A stretch of DNA of 64,000 nt, taken from NCBI GenBank assembly GCA_024734555.1, contig JANPWX010000163.1, positions 1,744,884 through 1,808,883 of the forward strand. The letters run 5' to 3'. Source of the DNA: Trochalopteron elliotii. Taxonomy: Eukaryota; Chordata; Aves; Passeriformes; Leiothrichidae. A model generated the notes under the pieces. The model was given only the letters and a program-made list of their open reading frames with translations, ran no database searches and had not been told where the DNA came from. Of this stretch, positions 1-14,122 are shown piece after piece (position 1 is the stretch's first letter; every line of letters starts with the position of its first letter). The position numbers and the translations under genes were made by a program.

Positions 1-881
<881 letters not shown>

Positions 882-3800
882 TAGGTACCAGTCTGTCAGG
901 CTGCCGAGAATGGTTTTGGGGGCTGCTGCTGTGTCTGGACTGCACTTCTGCATGGAGAAGGGTAGCACAAAACCTTCTTCTCACTGCTCATCAAAGCAAA
1001 TGACATAAGTCAGCAGCTTATTTTTAGTGGATAGTGTTTTTTCCCCCTCCACTCCCAGCCCACCACCACCGGTTTCATAGATGGAGAGAAAATCCAGCCC
1101 AGCTAGAGACTGCAGGCATGGTGCAGCCTGTGCTGCCGGTTTAAGTTAGAGCGGGCAGCATCTTCCCACTTGAGCAGCACGGAGTGTGCGAGTCACAATC
1201 TGACAGGACACCTCACCGTACTATGTATCATAACATGTCAGAAACCTGCGTTTCTTGAAGCTGGTGCTCTAGTTTATACCCCAGTAGTTTTGAGCAATCC
1301 TGGAAAGAAAAACAGGGATGATAGATGCAAAAAACTTGAGTGTTAAGAGGGTCAAGTTCACTCAAGAAAAAGGAAAGGAACATTTGGAAATAACCAGAGG
1401 TGTGGCTAGCTCAATCCTGCACATTTTTGCTGTTGCCTTGTGGAAGCCCAAAAGATTTCAGCATTGTTTTTTTTTTTTTTTCCTCTGAATGTCAAACTGT
1501 CAGCCCATATAAAGCCAATGTTAATTCTTCTTAATCGCTTCAAGGAGTGTCTCTTCTAAAATGAAAAAACAGATGCAAACACCTATTGTAAGAGACTTCA
1601 GGGAGACCTCTCTCTTTACTAAATAATGAAATAACTGTTACAGTGATTTATTTCTATTTTATTTCTACTGTAGGCACATACAGAACTGTGGTACAGAGCC
1701 ATTCAGTATTTTCTGTTTTCCTTTTGACATATTACCCAACAGTAATGAGCAAACATTTAATGAGTGTCGACTCACTAAGTACAGTAACAGCAGTGTTACT
1801 GGAGAATGAGAAAACTCCAGAGAAATGATTTTCATTCCTTCATTTTCTTGCAGTGTGAATTGCATTTGCATCCAGTATGTGCACATTTACTCAGTCATAG
1901 GATAATAATGATAATGGATTTTTTCTCTGTACTGCTTTCTCTGGAGATCTGTAGTTTTATCAGTAGCAGAGTGACACACAAATAAATGGTACTCAGAATC
2001 TTTCTGCAGACAAACTTCTGCATAAGATTTATTGCATCAGCAAAAGAGGTATAACTTAGAAAGTTCTGTTAGTATTTAACACAGCCTCATTTTTAAAAGA
2101 CAGAATTCACTAAAAAAATCATTATTTTTCTTTTAGTGAGATAATGAACACCATTGCCATTTGATTGTTTAGACATTGTCAGGCGTGTCTGATGCATTAT
2201 TCCCAACTCTTTACTTATCTAGTTAATTCCAATATGCTTTGTGTGGAATGGATTAAGTTCCTTGTCCTGATTATGCTTCTGTTTGTGGGCAGAGGCAGGC
2301 CCAGGCAGCTGACTGTCCAACCTTGTGGATGGCCCGACCCCGTGGGCCAAAGAACAGCAGAAGAGGAGGGAAGGCTCCTAGCTCCCAATACTGTTGTATC
2401 TGTGGTGATGCAGGGCTACATCATCTTGTGTTAACAGGGCCCACCAAGGGAAGGAGAAAGAAAAAGGTGGCCATCAAGGTTTTCCTATACACATTCAGTT
2501 GTGTGAAAGGGAGAAGGGAGCAAAGGCAGCCCCAGCTGCAATCCAGAGCCAGCCAACTCAAAGGACTCTGCTTGTAAATAAGTGTCCTGGGTGAAACCAC
2601 AGAGTAAATCCCACTCACATTTCTGAAGCTGCCATGTAAGCACAGTCAGGGCAGAGAACCTACATGGCATCTTTTGCTTATATTTCCTGTTCTGGAGGAT
2701 TGACCTCCCCAAGGGAGAGGTTTTGCTTTAGAATAAATGTCAGGTTGGATGCTGGCTCCTCCCACGTGGCTGTTGCTGCATCTCCACCCACAAGCAGAAG
2801 GACGGGTGACACAAGAGGATGGTTGCCCCAGGCAGATGCTGGCTGCTCTTGGAGCACATCTTGTTGGTTTCCTTACCTGCCATATGCCACTTCATCTGCC
2901 AAAGAGGGAAAAGAATGAGCCTTGAGCAGCTACAGCTTCCCTAGTCACGTGCCAAGGAAAGGAGATTCTCCGTGATTTAGTCAGAGGAAGAAATCAGCTT
3001 CTGTTACTGTCCCTTAGTAAAGGTTTAAAAAGTTTTGGGCCCTTGAGTGGTTGAAACTGAAACATAGGCGGTACTGTCAAAAGTCTAACATCCAAGTCAG
3101 TTCATTATTCAATTAAATGACTCTTGTGGTGTCATCTCTAAAACACTCTGGTTAACTTAGTGCAGTTCCTCATGGGCACCTTACCAGCCTGAGAAAGTCA
3201 CCATTGCCAATGCTGCTCGATACCTTGTTGCTGGCTGGGAGGGGATTCTGGGCAGGGCTCAGCCTCAGAATTGTCTCAGCCCAGGGCTCAGGCAGCGCTC
3301 CCAGAGCAGGAGCTGCTGAAGGGCTCCCGCTGTCAGCACACATCTGCCAGCGCAACACCGGCTGCTCCCAGGACAGCCCCAGGTCTTGCTGGATGCACAA
3401 GCTGCTCCATACAGAGTCCCTCCTCATTAGCAGAGGGGTGTGTGGCTACCTTATAGGAATAGTTTTGATTTTGAGACCAGGCGAAGTACTTTTTTGTTTC
3501 TTATTTTTGTATAAATCTCTGTCCATAGTTCTCACAGCTCCCTGTAAGTGCTTACACCATTCTAGGCCTGCCATCCCAACGTTGCATTTCCAGCTGCCAT
3601 AGTCATTTGCAGAAGGGAGAAATCTAAACATATCCTCAATCTCTGATCTTGAATAGGTGTTCCAATAAAAAGCCTTGGTAGAATCTCAGATATGGAAGAG
3701 ATGCACCCTGAGACTGAGATATCGTGGGCGGACAATAATGAAATTTTCCTTGCTGCAGTACCTGCTCTATAGCTGAGCATAGGGAACTTGTATCCTGTGC

Positions 3801-4446
3801 TGTTGGTGTGCAGGATGTTTCTTCCTCAAGATTTGTCTTTCAAGAGGGAGAGGTAGGAGGTAAAAACACCTAATTGAAGAAAGTGTGCTTTACCCTGTAT
3901 TTCCAATAGGTGCTTAGAAAAGCAAAAATAATTGGGATATTTGATGTGGACCATCATGCAGAGGTTCGGATGATTTTATAAAGTCTGTAGAAATTGTCTA
4001 AGAAGACGTAGAATCCCACCTAAAAATAGTGTTAGAACAGCCCCCCTACCATTTCATGGTGATATTTTCACTTGCAGCAAGAGACTTGTTAGGTTAAAGC
4101 CATACAGACTCACTGGGAGTAGAGACCTAGACAGATTTTTGAACCTCAGAAAATATGTTCTGACTTAGACAGAATTTGAGACACAAATCCTTTTGAGTCT
4201 GTTTATTCCTGTATGCTTACAGTGAGTTAACTGCACCATACTAAAGACTTTTTTTAATTAAAGATTTACCTTTTTTTTGCGGAAAAATATTCTCTCTTCC
4301 ATTTCCGTTACTGTGTTTATAACAATAACACAGTACTAATATTTTTTTAGCAAAAACTCCACTTAAGATACCAAGACATAGAGATGAAAAGGGATTGAAA
4401 TGTAACATGCCTTACTGAAGGGGATTGTATTTGCAGTTTGCTTCTA

Positions 4447-4510
4447 TAAAAATCTGTAGATGACAGGGTTTTTTTTTCTTAAAGAAACCTTTACTAACTA
4501 CAGATTTTTA
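4447..4510. repeat. 64-nt imperfect hairpin with perfect 13-bp outer arms
   Basis: The arms taaaaatctgtag (4447-4459) and ctacagattttta (4498-4510) are perfect reverse complements. Inside them, agggtttttttttctt and aaagaaacct can pair further. The whole can fold into a long stem with one internal loop. It could be a tiny miniature inverted-repeat transposon remnant, a structured intronic RNA, or chance in A+T-rich DNA. I do not recognise it as a known family. Confidence 0.5.
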
Positions 4511-7500
4511 GTGCTTATAGATTGCTTCTCTCATAAGCTGGCCCTTATTTGATCTAGATAGCTGACTAAATATGTATTTGTAAACACAAATGAAGTAAAG
4601 TCAGGTATTTCTGTTTAAGGACACATTTATTTAAGAACTTCATAACTTCTGATTACTGCAGAACAAAACAGTTTAGCTTCAAAATCTTGCAGACCTCATA
4701 CTTGTTGGGGTTTTATTTCCTCTCTCTGCTCCTTAATTATTCTGTTCCTGTTAACGTGTGTGTTGGCACGCTCTGTCTACGGTCCTCACGGATTTCCTCA
4801 CTTACTTTGTATGTGTGAGGAAATTCGTGGAGGAAGCAACCGTGTTTAGAAATAACCACGTTCCCTTGTCTGTGGTATTCCCAATTGCTTTGCTGTACAA
4901 ACATGGCACACTTAAACTATTAATTCCAAAGTCAGTGGAAGTGGGTTGTGGTTGTTCAGCAGAGCCAAAAGCTGGGTCTGTCGCGATCCTGAGTAACGCA
5001 AGGTACCCTTTTTTTACAAACTTTTGGCTACTCCTGAATGCCTGGACACAGGCAGTGGGCTTTGGATCTAGCAATGGATGTAGTAGGTCTCCACCTTCCC
5101 TGGGTAGCTCAGGCACTAAAAACACCTCTTGGGAAACAGTCAGTAGAACATACAGTGCGTTCTACTGAAAACAAAATAAAGGATGAAGTCATGTCTTTAG
5201 AGCAAGGCTGTAAGATGAGGGGAAGAGTCCTAATACAAGAAAAACAAGGGTGTGAAAGCAGCAGAAGTGCAAGCCTGTTGTCATAGCAGCACAATGCTGC
5301 AGGGCTAAAATGTATCTTATGCGAAAACAGATGAGAATTAAGATACGCAGGTAAGATCCGGGCACTGCCAAGGAAGAGGGAAGGTAAATAGCACGTTGCA
5401 AGGACAATGTGGAAGTGTGTGCAGAAACCCCCCTGAGCTCCCAGTGTCAGCAGCAGCAGCTCCTCAGCATGATTCCTGGAGGCAAGAGGGTTTGGTCTCT
5501 CCTGCAGGCACTGGTCAGCACCTGGAGCAGAAGTACTAAACTTGCCTGTGCCTGGGAGTTCGATCGCATCCCACTGGTGCCCATCACCCCCCGGCCCTGC
5601 TCCAGTAGCAGTGGCCGAGACAGGGTCCCTCCACTTTCCCTCCTGCTTCACTCTGTGGTGTGATGATCCCTACAGCCCTGCCGAGCAGCCCATGGTTGCA
5701 ATGCCCAGCATCCCCTGTTGCCTTGTCTTTCCTGCCTTGGAAGGTCAAATTTTGCTTCCCCTCTAACAAACAAAGCACATGGAGGACAGGTGTTTTCAAT
5801 AGGTGGCTGGATGTGCTGTGTGTGCTGGGGCCATCACCCCTCAGGGAGAGCACACAAGTGGGCAGGGCAGGCGTCAAGAGGCCAGGGACATCTGTGCATC
5901 ACGGCCACCAAGACCCGGCCACCCCCAGGCAGTGTCACAGGGCTGAGGGAGAGCTGCCAGACCTCCCCATTGACCACATTTATACTTCCTAAAAGCTGTG
6001 ACAAGACCCTGCCTTTAAGTTGGGGTTTACAGCAGGAGAACCCCCTCTCTCCTATTGGAAGACAGAAGGAGGAGCAGAGTTGTTAGCTAACACCGTGGGC
6101 TGTGAACCTGCAGTTATTAAGGTTTCCCTGCAGTGCAGGAGGGGTTGTTCCTCAGGGTTCTGCTGGAGGAGCCCTTGGCAAGAGCCGCCTGAGAAGCACA
6201 GTGAAGATGGAAGGGTGTTCATGGAGGCATCTGAAGCACATGGAGAAAGCCACCCGTGGTGGAACTGATGCAAGATCAGACACAGGAGCAAAGTTTTATT
6301 CTTTTTTCCCCATCATGAAAAATTGATCTTGTTGCCGCACACCAGGCTGTGCAGAGAGGTTTCTGCTGCCCAGGTGTCCTGTCCTCCAGCAGCAGTCAGC
6401 CCAAAAAACAGAGTGGGCTTCTCTCGGTGGAACAAATTCAGGCAGATTTACAAGGTGTCAGAATTAAAATAGTATTGATTAGAAAAGCTTCTCCACTTCA
6501 GATTAGAAAAGAAAAATCATATCTAGCGATTTTCTGTAGCTACCAAGAAGACAGATGGAAATGTAAATGTACACACATCTGCTGCTTCGAGCACTAATAG
6601 TTGTCCCTCAGTTGATGAGTTGTAGTTTGAACAATTTTTAGATTTTATTTTTCTGAAAATTGTTTGGAGAGAAGATAAATCACTCTGTTTTGGACAGCTG
6701 AAAAAATTAGTTGCAAAAATAAATCCCGTGCATAATTAGTATCTTAGCATCTCTTCAGGAAACCTGATTGTAGGACTGAGAAAAAGAGCCAAGCTACTCA
6801 TAGCAATCCTTGCTGTTTGCTCTCCAGCTGTGACTTCTAATGTTTATCCCGAGCCATTAGGATCTGTCAGCTTCATCCGTAGGCTGTGTGCATGCTCTTC
6901 TTCCCTTGCTAGGCTGGCATGGTCAGGATGCCACTGGCCACCACCCTCTTTGAACCTCTGCCCTGGACCCACAGTCTGGCACTGACAGCAGGGCACAGCC
7001 CTGGCCAGGGGCTCCTTTGCCCTCCCTCTCTGCACCTTCTGATGAAAATGCACTCTTGAAAGTTTAATTCTGCCCGTATCTACAGAACCCACAGTGGGGT
7101 TTTTTTGTAAATTAAGCTGGAAGCTGTGCAAGTCTTTTCCTTCTCATAACCTTTTTACATTTTGACTGAGGCCACCTCTTGACGTGAATAAAAAAGTACA
7201 CTGCAAAGGTATGAAATGCCAGAGATTACTGAGATCATAGAAAAAGTGGAGAAATTTATAGCTATCCATTAAAGACATTTTCTCCTCTTCATTTTCCTTG
7301 GCACAAGTTACCTGTAAAAATTACTAAAAGAGTAAACCAGCTTCTCATAAAAATTAAGTGTATATTTAAAATTATTGTCTTCATCCTGCTTTCTAGTTTT
7401 TTCAGTCTTGAACCCAAAACAGTGATAAAATTTTAAACAGTAATAGGTAAAAGAGTTCAGAGCCTTCTCATCTCAATCTCTAGTCTTTCCTCCATAACCA

Positions 7501-9586
7501 CTACCACAAGATCAGACCTTTTTTTTTTTTTTTAGTGAAAGCTGAGATTAAAAATAAAATCACAGTACTTCAGGCTCCGGTGAAACTGACAGCAGAAAAA
7601 TTCTAAGAGTGGCACAACACTGAAGAGCGAAGCTAATACTGGATTTGAACCATCAGATGGAGGCTAAATAAGTTAAATAATAGCAGCAACAAAGTAATAC
7701 GGCTTTGCAAAGATGATGCTCCTGAGAGTAAAACATATCTGTGTGCCAGATCATTTGCAGTGCAGGAGGACATCCATATATCTAGCTAGTTTTGTCTCAT
7801 TGGCCATTCATTGACTGTATGTCAAGTACAAAGTATAGTCGAGTCCTTACAATGAGTGATGTCCCCTATAAACACCACATATCACCGTTCAGCGGCAAAA
7901 CCAAACATATTTTTTGAGGTATATATGATAAGCGGGAGGTAGTTGTACACATCCTTATGATTAAAAATGGTGTCTGTGACTGACCCAGCTTCCAAGAGAG
8001 TCAGGATGTGTTTTCATGAGCTGGGCATGGGAGCTTGTCAAAGACTGAATGGTCCCGTTGCATTTTGCTGTTGCTGTCACTGTGGAGTTTCCCTGGGAGC
8101 AAAGCTGTGCCACCAGCAAGGTGAGACCCAAGTGGGACACTGGTGGTTGGATCCTCATCCCCTTTGCCCATAGATTTGATTGGGGTAGGAGATTACGTAA
8201 TGTGAGCTTAAGGAATTTCTGGGACTGGACCATTTTGCAGATGAATCAGCAGTTTCTAACCCATCCCTGCTGGGAAGGGATCTGTTTCCTTCACAGGGAG
8301 GCTGCAGACTTCTTTGTTACCTGATTAAATTAACAAAATTCTGGTAATACCTTCTCATTTTTGAATTAAAGGATTTCTCCACAAAGCAAAGGGGTGGTGG
8401 AGGTTTTTCTCACCCCTTCTCGTAGCTTCCTGCATCTTTTGCAGGGACTTAAGAATAAAAACAAACTTTCCTTTCTGTCCTGACCATACATATCCAAGTA
8501 CAACTCTTTTGCCTTCAGGCTTAGCTTTGATGGCACTGCTGAAAGTTGCACCATGCTCTGTACGGTGGAGAGCTGTCTCACAGAGCCCAGTGTGGGGCTT
8601 GGCTGTCCCAGGGCACTCAAACTGACCCTGCTGCAGGGCTCTGGTTCCCAATGCCTGTGTTCCTGTGCTGGTAGCAGAGGTAGGAAGACCAGCAAAAATA
8701 AAACAGCTTGAAGAACTTCCGGAGTGGGTCTCTGAGGCCCTTGTGCAAATGGCTCAGCCCAGGACAACTGAAAGGATTTTTGCTTCCTGGCATCCCCTCC
8801 TGGGCCCATGGACAGAACCAGCTGGCAGAGCACTGCAATTTCACCATCTCTCGTCTGTCAGATGTGCCACAGGTTTAAAAGATGGCTTGTTGTGGAGGTG
8901 TGAGACCAGTACAACCCAAACCTGGAGGTATTTGCTGAAAGGGGTTTGTCTCCTGGTTGAAGCCATCATTCCTCTCTGTCTAAAATAAATTACCAAGTGA
9001 ACATGGGACTTAAAGTAAGCAAAGACCAAGACCAAGATTTTACCAAATGCAAATGACTAAAGACTAAAGGAAAACGCTGTTCTAAAAATCTCTAAGGTGG
9101 GAATCCTGACCCAGAGTTTATGTGTGTGCAGGACACACATAAATATAATTTTCAGAAGGGAGAGGGGAAGTCCAAGGAATGGTCACTGTTTAAACAATGG
9201 CAAACGGAAGAGGTGGATATTATTTCATGTCTGAACACTTTCAGGGACCGCATGCCACTGTGGTGAGGGACCTTAGGTGGTGCTGTGCAGTTCTTGTGCT
9301 GCAGTGCTCTGGCATCTCAGCAGTAAACTGCTTTTTGGTTCCTTGCACTGTTAGCTAGCTGAAAAAGCTGGGAGTGATGAGCAAGCAGTGCATGTCTCCC
9401 TTCAAGAAAACCCATTCATTCAGATTTTGTTATTCCTTTAAATTTCCCTTTCTTCAAATAGGATCAGTAAGGATAAGAACAGCTGGATAAATGGGGATCT
9501 GGTAGTCAGTCATTTGGCCCAGAACTAGGTGCCAGGTTTATTCTGAGTATGGTTACTTGGTATTACAATCCTCTGCACTGAGGAGT

Positions 9587-9614
9587 GCAATATGCATTAT
9601 GCATTGCATATTGC
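9587..9614. repeat. 28-nt palindrome with POU/octamer-like cores
   Basis: The arms gcaatatgca (9587-9596) and tgcatattgc (9605-9614) are perfect reverse complements around an 8-nt centre, ttatgcat. The element holds repeated TATGCAT units, which resemble POU-dimer sites. The symmetry is read directly from the sequence. Protein binding is only a suggestion. Confidence 0.5.
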
Positions 9615-12451
9615 TAATGTTGTCCCCATCACACAACAGCCTTTACCATCAGGCTAAAGTTTCCTGGGGGACCTCCTGGTGTACCACAGGCAAGCCAAAT
9701 TGCAGTTTGTGCAATCCTTTGAACTCATAGGGTGTGCCCTTGTAAGCTCTTGGAGCTTCTGTTTTCTGTGGAAACCAGTCACCCAGGGTTTTTTGACTGT
9801 GGGCTCTGGATGGGTGGAAAAATCTGTGTGGCCACAGCTGAATTCCTGGCATGGGAGCAGAAAGGAGAGTGCCATGGGACTGCAGCTCTCATCAGGGAAG
9901 AGACAGCATCCTGTGGTTCACAGGCTGCCACAGGCAAGCAAAGGGAGAAAGGAGAGAGAGCCTGCAGCTGTGCTGCAGCACACCCTTGCCCTGCACTGAG
10001 GCAGCAGAGGGCTTTCCTAGCATCAGGTCTGAAAAAAGTGCAGATAAAGTGTTGTGTTTGTCTTGAGAAGGAAAGTCTGGGTCAGGATTCCCAGTGCTGA
10101 ATCCTTGGGCTTCTGGTGCAGTTCTCAGCATGCTTTGTTGGGATGGAGGGAATGGCAAGTTTTCCTCTTCTTTGGCTGTTTGCCGCCAATTTGACACCAA
10201 ACATTGTGGCCATTGGCAAAGCTCAGGATATATCTCATAGCTGCTCTAAACTGCACAAGCTTGCAGCCAGCTCCGGGGGCTGCTCAGCTGCCAGGATGTG
10301 CCAGGACACAGAGCTGTCTGCCTGCTTCCCTCTCTTCCCCAAAGCCCCATTGCTGAGAGGTGGGATGGGCAGGTCCTCCCCATGCAGTGCCCGGTCCAGC
10401 CCAGCACGGTCTCAGAAGCACCAGACCACTGCTGCAGAATGAGCTCCTCAGCCTGAAATGATAGTTTCCAAGAGGAAAGGAGTATTTTAGGTATGACATT
10501 TAGGTTCTAGCCTTTCACTAAAGATGAAGTAACAGCTATGATAGATGAGGTTGGTTTATAATCTAAATATTAAAAGAAAGTGCTTCACATGTGGAAGGAA
10601 GCAAATGCTGCAGTGAGGAGGGTGGGTAAATAGCAACACACACTGTTTGATAAAAGTTGCATGTCAGTTTAGTTTCTTCTGCATTGTGTCACTCCATAGA
10701 TCCTCTCTGAAGGAGTTGTATTGTGAATCTAATAAAGGCAGGAAATTCCTTCTATTCCTCCTGGTTTCCCTCAGCTGTGCTTCTTTATGTGACGTCTTGT
10801 TTTATTGCTGTTGTCAATAAAAGCCATTCAGTAGCTCCCATTGCAAAAAAAATTAAAATCAGATATCTGTCTTTGATCTGGTAAATCAGGGAATTTTCCC
10901 AAAACTGTAGTCACATACAATAGAATTTGTACCCCAAAACAGCAGAACTTTGCAACCCCGAACTGAAAAGATGGGAAGTATTTCCCATAGAGGTTAATTT
11001 CTTTGTCATGTTCCTGCAAATATTTTATTTTGTTTTGTTTTAGAAGAAAGTTGGCCCTAATCTGTTGTACAGACAGTTACATTTTTTCTCCCACCACAAT
11101 GGAAAATTTTTGCTTTTCACCATGGCCAGGTATCGTGTTCTCACAGTAGTGTGTAAAGATTTGTTAGTTCAGTTCATTTCTCAAAGTTACCTTCCTAATG
11201 TCAGTGAACTGTTAATTCTGTCAAAAAAATTAAACTACTCAAAGGTGGAAAAATACACCCCCAAGCTGCTAGAGAAACAAGATGACAATATAGGAATGTT
11301 GTAATCTTTGTCTATATGATGTCACATTATCCTGAGGAACGAAGGCAACATAACTAAGTTTATACCCATCACAGACTGTGCAATGTAATCACAAAACAAT
11401 CAGATTGATAGATATAAATGATGGAGGGGATGAGGGGTGGGGTGCTGGAAAAAAGTCTCAAATACCACACAAAAGTCATTATGACTGTTTAGTTTCAACA
11501 GATGCAGGGGGTTAGCCAGGATTATTAGACATTTTTTCTGCTGCCCCCAGATGAGTGTATAAGATCTACTGCTCTCCTGTACACTATCTTCTATTTTTTT
11601 TAAACTGTTTGTCATCAGACAGAATGATACACATTAGCAAACTCAATATTTTATTTTTGAAAAACATTGTAACCCTATTAGGGCTATTCTCTTGCCATAT
11701 TTTAAATTTCTTGTTTCTTCTGTGTTGTCTAAAATGGATTCAGAAAAGGTTGCAAGAGTTTTCTATATTTTTTCAAGAAGAGATGGTAATTTTTTCTGCC
11801 TTTCTGATGCTCAGAAATAACTGAATATCTTTGGGGTCAGAGCTCAGGCATGGCAAATTTAAGAAAGATGAGAAACTAAAAGGAAGGTGGACTAAGAGCT
11901 GCTAGACCTAACAATAGGCTACAAACTCTAAAGTTAGAGGATTCTCACTAATTACTAGAACCTCTCAGAGAGAGCAAGAGAAAACCAGTGTCTGTCTCTG
12001 CCATTGATTCCTGCTCTCAGAGTACTGAGGATTTGATGGGGGAAAGGGGAAGGAGAAAAGAGGGCACATTAGTTATTGCCAGATATTGCCAGATCTCTTT
12101 TCCCTGCTGTGCCAACGGTTTCTGTAGGTAGGACATGCATCTGTGGCCTGTCCTTTACTCAGAGTGAGTGCTGGTCCCCTGCACTGCCAGGCTGCCAGCA
12201 CATCCTGCACAGGGGGCACACCTGGTTGTGGTGCTCTTCTGCCTTCTGTACCTCAAGTTGATCTCTTAAAGTAACTGGGCTATCCTGAGCACGACAGTGT
12301 CCCTGGACATGGTTGGGCTTCAGCTGGACCTGTTGAGTTTGCTTATTTAGAGAGGCCAAACAGCAGCTACACGTGGCACATATGCATGTCACATTATGGC
12401 AGAGTTACCAGCACAGGACATAGGGGAATAATGCAGCTGATTTGACGCACG

Positions 12452-12527
12452 TTTCTTTTTCTTTTTTCTTTTTCCTTTTTTTTTCTTTTTTCTTTTTTTT
12501 TTCTTTTTTCTTTTTTTTTTCTTTTTT
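12452..12527. repeat. Periodic polypyrimidine tract 160 nt upstream of exon 2
   Basis: About 76 bases consist only of T with single C residues. In the 3' half the C residues fall at 12485, 12492, 12503, 12510 and 12521, alternating 7 and 11 apart. This gives an 18-base unit of C, six T, C, ten T. It is a tandem simple repeat and could form triplex DNA. It lies too far from the acceptor at 12686 to be the ordinary polypyrimidine tract. That role is filled by tctctttcccttg directly before the AG. Confidence 0.85.
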
Positions 12528-12686
12528 GCAATGAGTGTGCTATTAATACCGCAGTCACCGGAACTTTTGTTGTTGTTGCTTTGATCAAATAGAAAAGGGA
12601 CGGCGGTGAGGAGCTGCTGTCGTCCTGGCTGCTACTGTGCAAGGTGAACTGATGAATAACGTGTGTGATTTCTCTTTCCCTTGTAG

Positions 12687-13347
12687 TTGCACTCTGCAGT
12701 GACCAGGATCCAAGTTCAAAGACCTGGTTTCAATTACACGTTTGCCCATATATGTATCCTGAACAATGACAAGACATGCATAGTGGACGACATAGTGCAT
12801 GTACTGGAGGAATTAAAGGCTGCTCGTTCTTCTAATCGAACTAATTTTGCAATCACTTACCCGATTACTCACTTAAAGGATGGCAGGGAAGTGTATAACG
12901 GGCATCAGCTCGGTGGGGTTACTGTGCACAGCAAGGACCGGGTGAAGTCTGCAGAAGCCATTCAGCTCACCTACTACTTGCAGGCAATCAACTCCTTGAA
13001 TGACATGGTGGCAGAGAAGTGGGAATCCATTTTTTGTGACACTGTTGAACTTTTCCAGAAATCCAACAGGAAAGTCAAAATGTATCCTTTCACTTCCTCT
13101 TCGCTGAAGGAGGATTTCCAGAAGACGAGCAGGGTGTCAGAGCGCTACCTGATCACAAGCTTGGTCCTTGTGGTCACCTTGGCCATTCTCTGCTGCTCCA
13201 TGCAGGATTGTGTCCGCAGCAAACCCTGGCTTGGCCTGCTGGGATTGCTGACAGTGACCCTTGCCACCCTGACTGCTGCCGGGATCATCAATCTCACTGG
13301 TGGGAAATACAATTCCACCTTCCTGGGAATCCCCTTCGTCATGTTAG
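12687..13347 (+). CDS. PTCHD1: PTCHD1 coding exon 2 (residues 118-337 plus one base of codon 338)
   Basis: This exon continues PTCHD1 from LHSAVTR at residue 118. It encodes most of the first ectodomain, with sequons N133 (NYT) and N167 (NRT). It then enters the sterol-sensing-like helix block: helix 2 at ~271-288, helix 3 at ~298-317, and the start of helix 4 after NLT and NST (N319, N326). The acceptor is tctctttcccttgtag. The donor is gtaact after ...ATGTTAG, leaving phase 1, so the glycine codon 338 is completed by GT from exon 3. Patched and related proteins use this block for sterol-linked transport or sensing. In PTCHD1 the substrate is not established. If intron 2 were retained, the frame would stop at 13391 after about 14 extra residues. 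There are no internal stops or frameshifts. Confidence 0.97.
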
Positions 13348-14088
13348 GTAACTATCTCCTCTCTCTCTTTTGTGTGTTTGTGCCTCTCTGAAGCATTTCC
13401 CAGCAAGCAGACAAGCATCACTGCATGGTTCCTCTTGTCTCATTCCTGCAGCACTGTCTCATGCCAAATCCACACTGCCTCTTTTCCTAAACTGTTTTTT
13501 ATGGTGCCTCGATGTTAAAATCATGCCTGGGGCTCCAGGATGGCGTTGCACAATGCCGTGAGGTGTGGAGCCTGTGCAGTAGTAAGGAATAAGGATGTGC
13601 AAATGCTGTGCCTTTTGCAGAGAGGCAGCCCAGCTGCTGCTTCTCTGTGGATGTTTGATTCTGGTTTTGGAGGGAGACCTTTGCAGTGGTTCCCATGCAA
13701 CACTGACAGCATCAGCTGTGCTGGCAAATCAAAGGGCTGCCCATGTTGGGCATTTAGGGAGTGCTGGCTCCTTTGGAGACCAGAGCGATGCTGTCCTGGC
13801 TTGGCAGGTGCCTGCCTGTGGGATAAGAGCAGTGGTTGGTTCTATGTTGCATTTCTCCAGAAGTCCCTGTGTTGGCTGAGCAAGCGTAGGGAGAGTTTCA
13901 CAGCCCTGGGGGAGAGAACTTTGGCACCCTTGGTCAGGGATGGACCTGCAAGCTCAGCACCAGCACATCCCATGGCAGAGGGTTATGGAGGAAGGCAGCA
14001 CTGGCTGCTCCCAGGCTCCTGTGCCAGCAGAGACATATTTATCTCCCTGGGTTTTGTACCACCTTCACTCACTGTGGAGTATGGAGTC

Positions 14089-14122
14089 GTTTCAGTTTGG
14101 TTTGTTTTGGTTTGGTTTGTTT
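14089..14122. repeat. Short GGTTT/GTTTT simple repeat
   Basis: About 34 bases made of imperfect ggttt and gtttt units. It is a minor microsatellite in intron 2. Confidence 0.6.

Noticed and set aside
5109..5651. 180-codon minus-strand open frame in intron 1
   Set aside because: No domain, no splice-consistent partners, and located in a G+C-richer patch where long frames arise by chance.
12394..12642. Lys/Glu-rich minus-strand open frame upstream of exon 2
   Set aside because: It is the translation of the polypyrimidine repeat read on the other strand.
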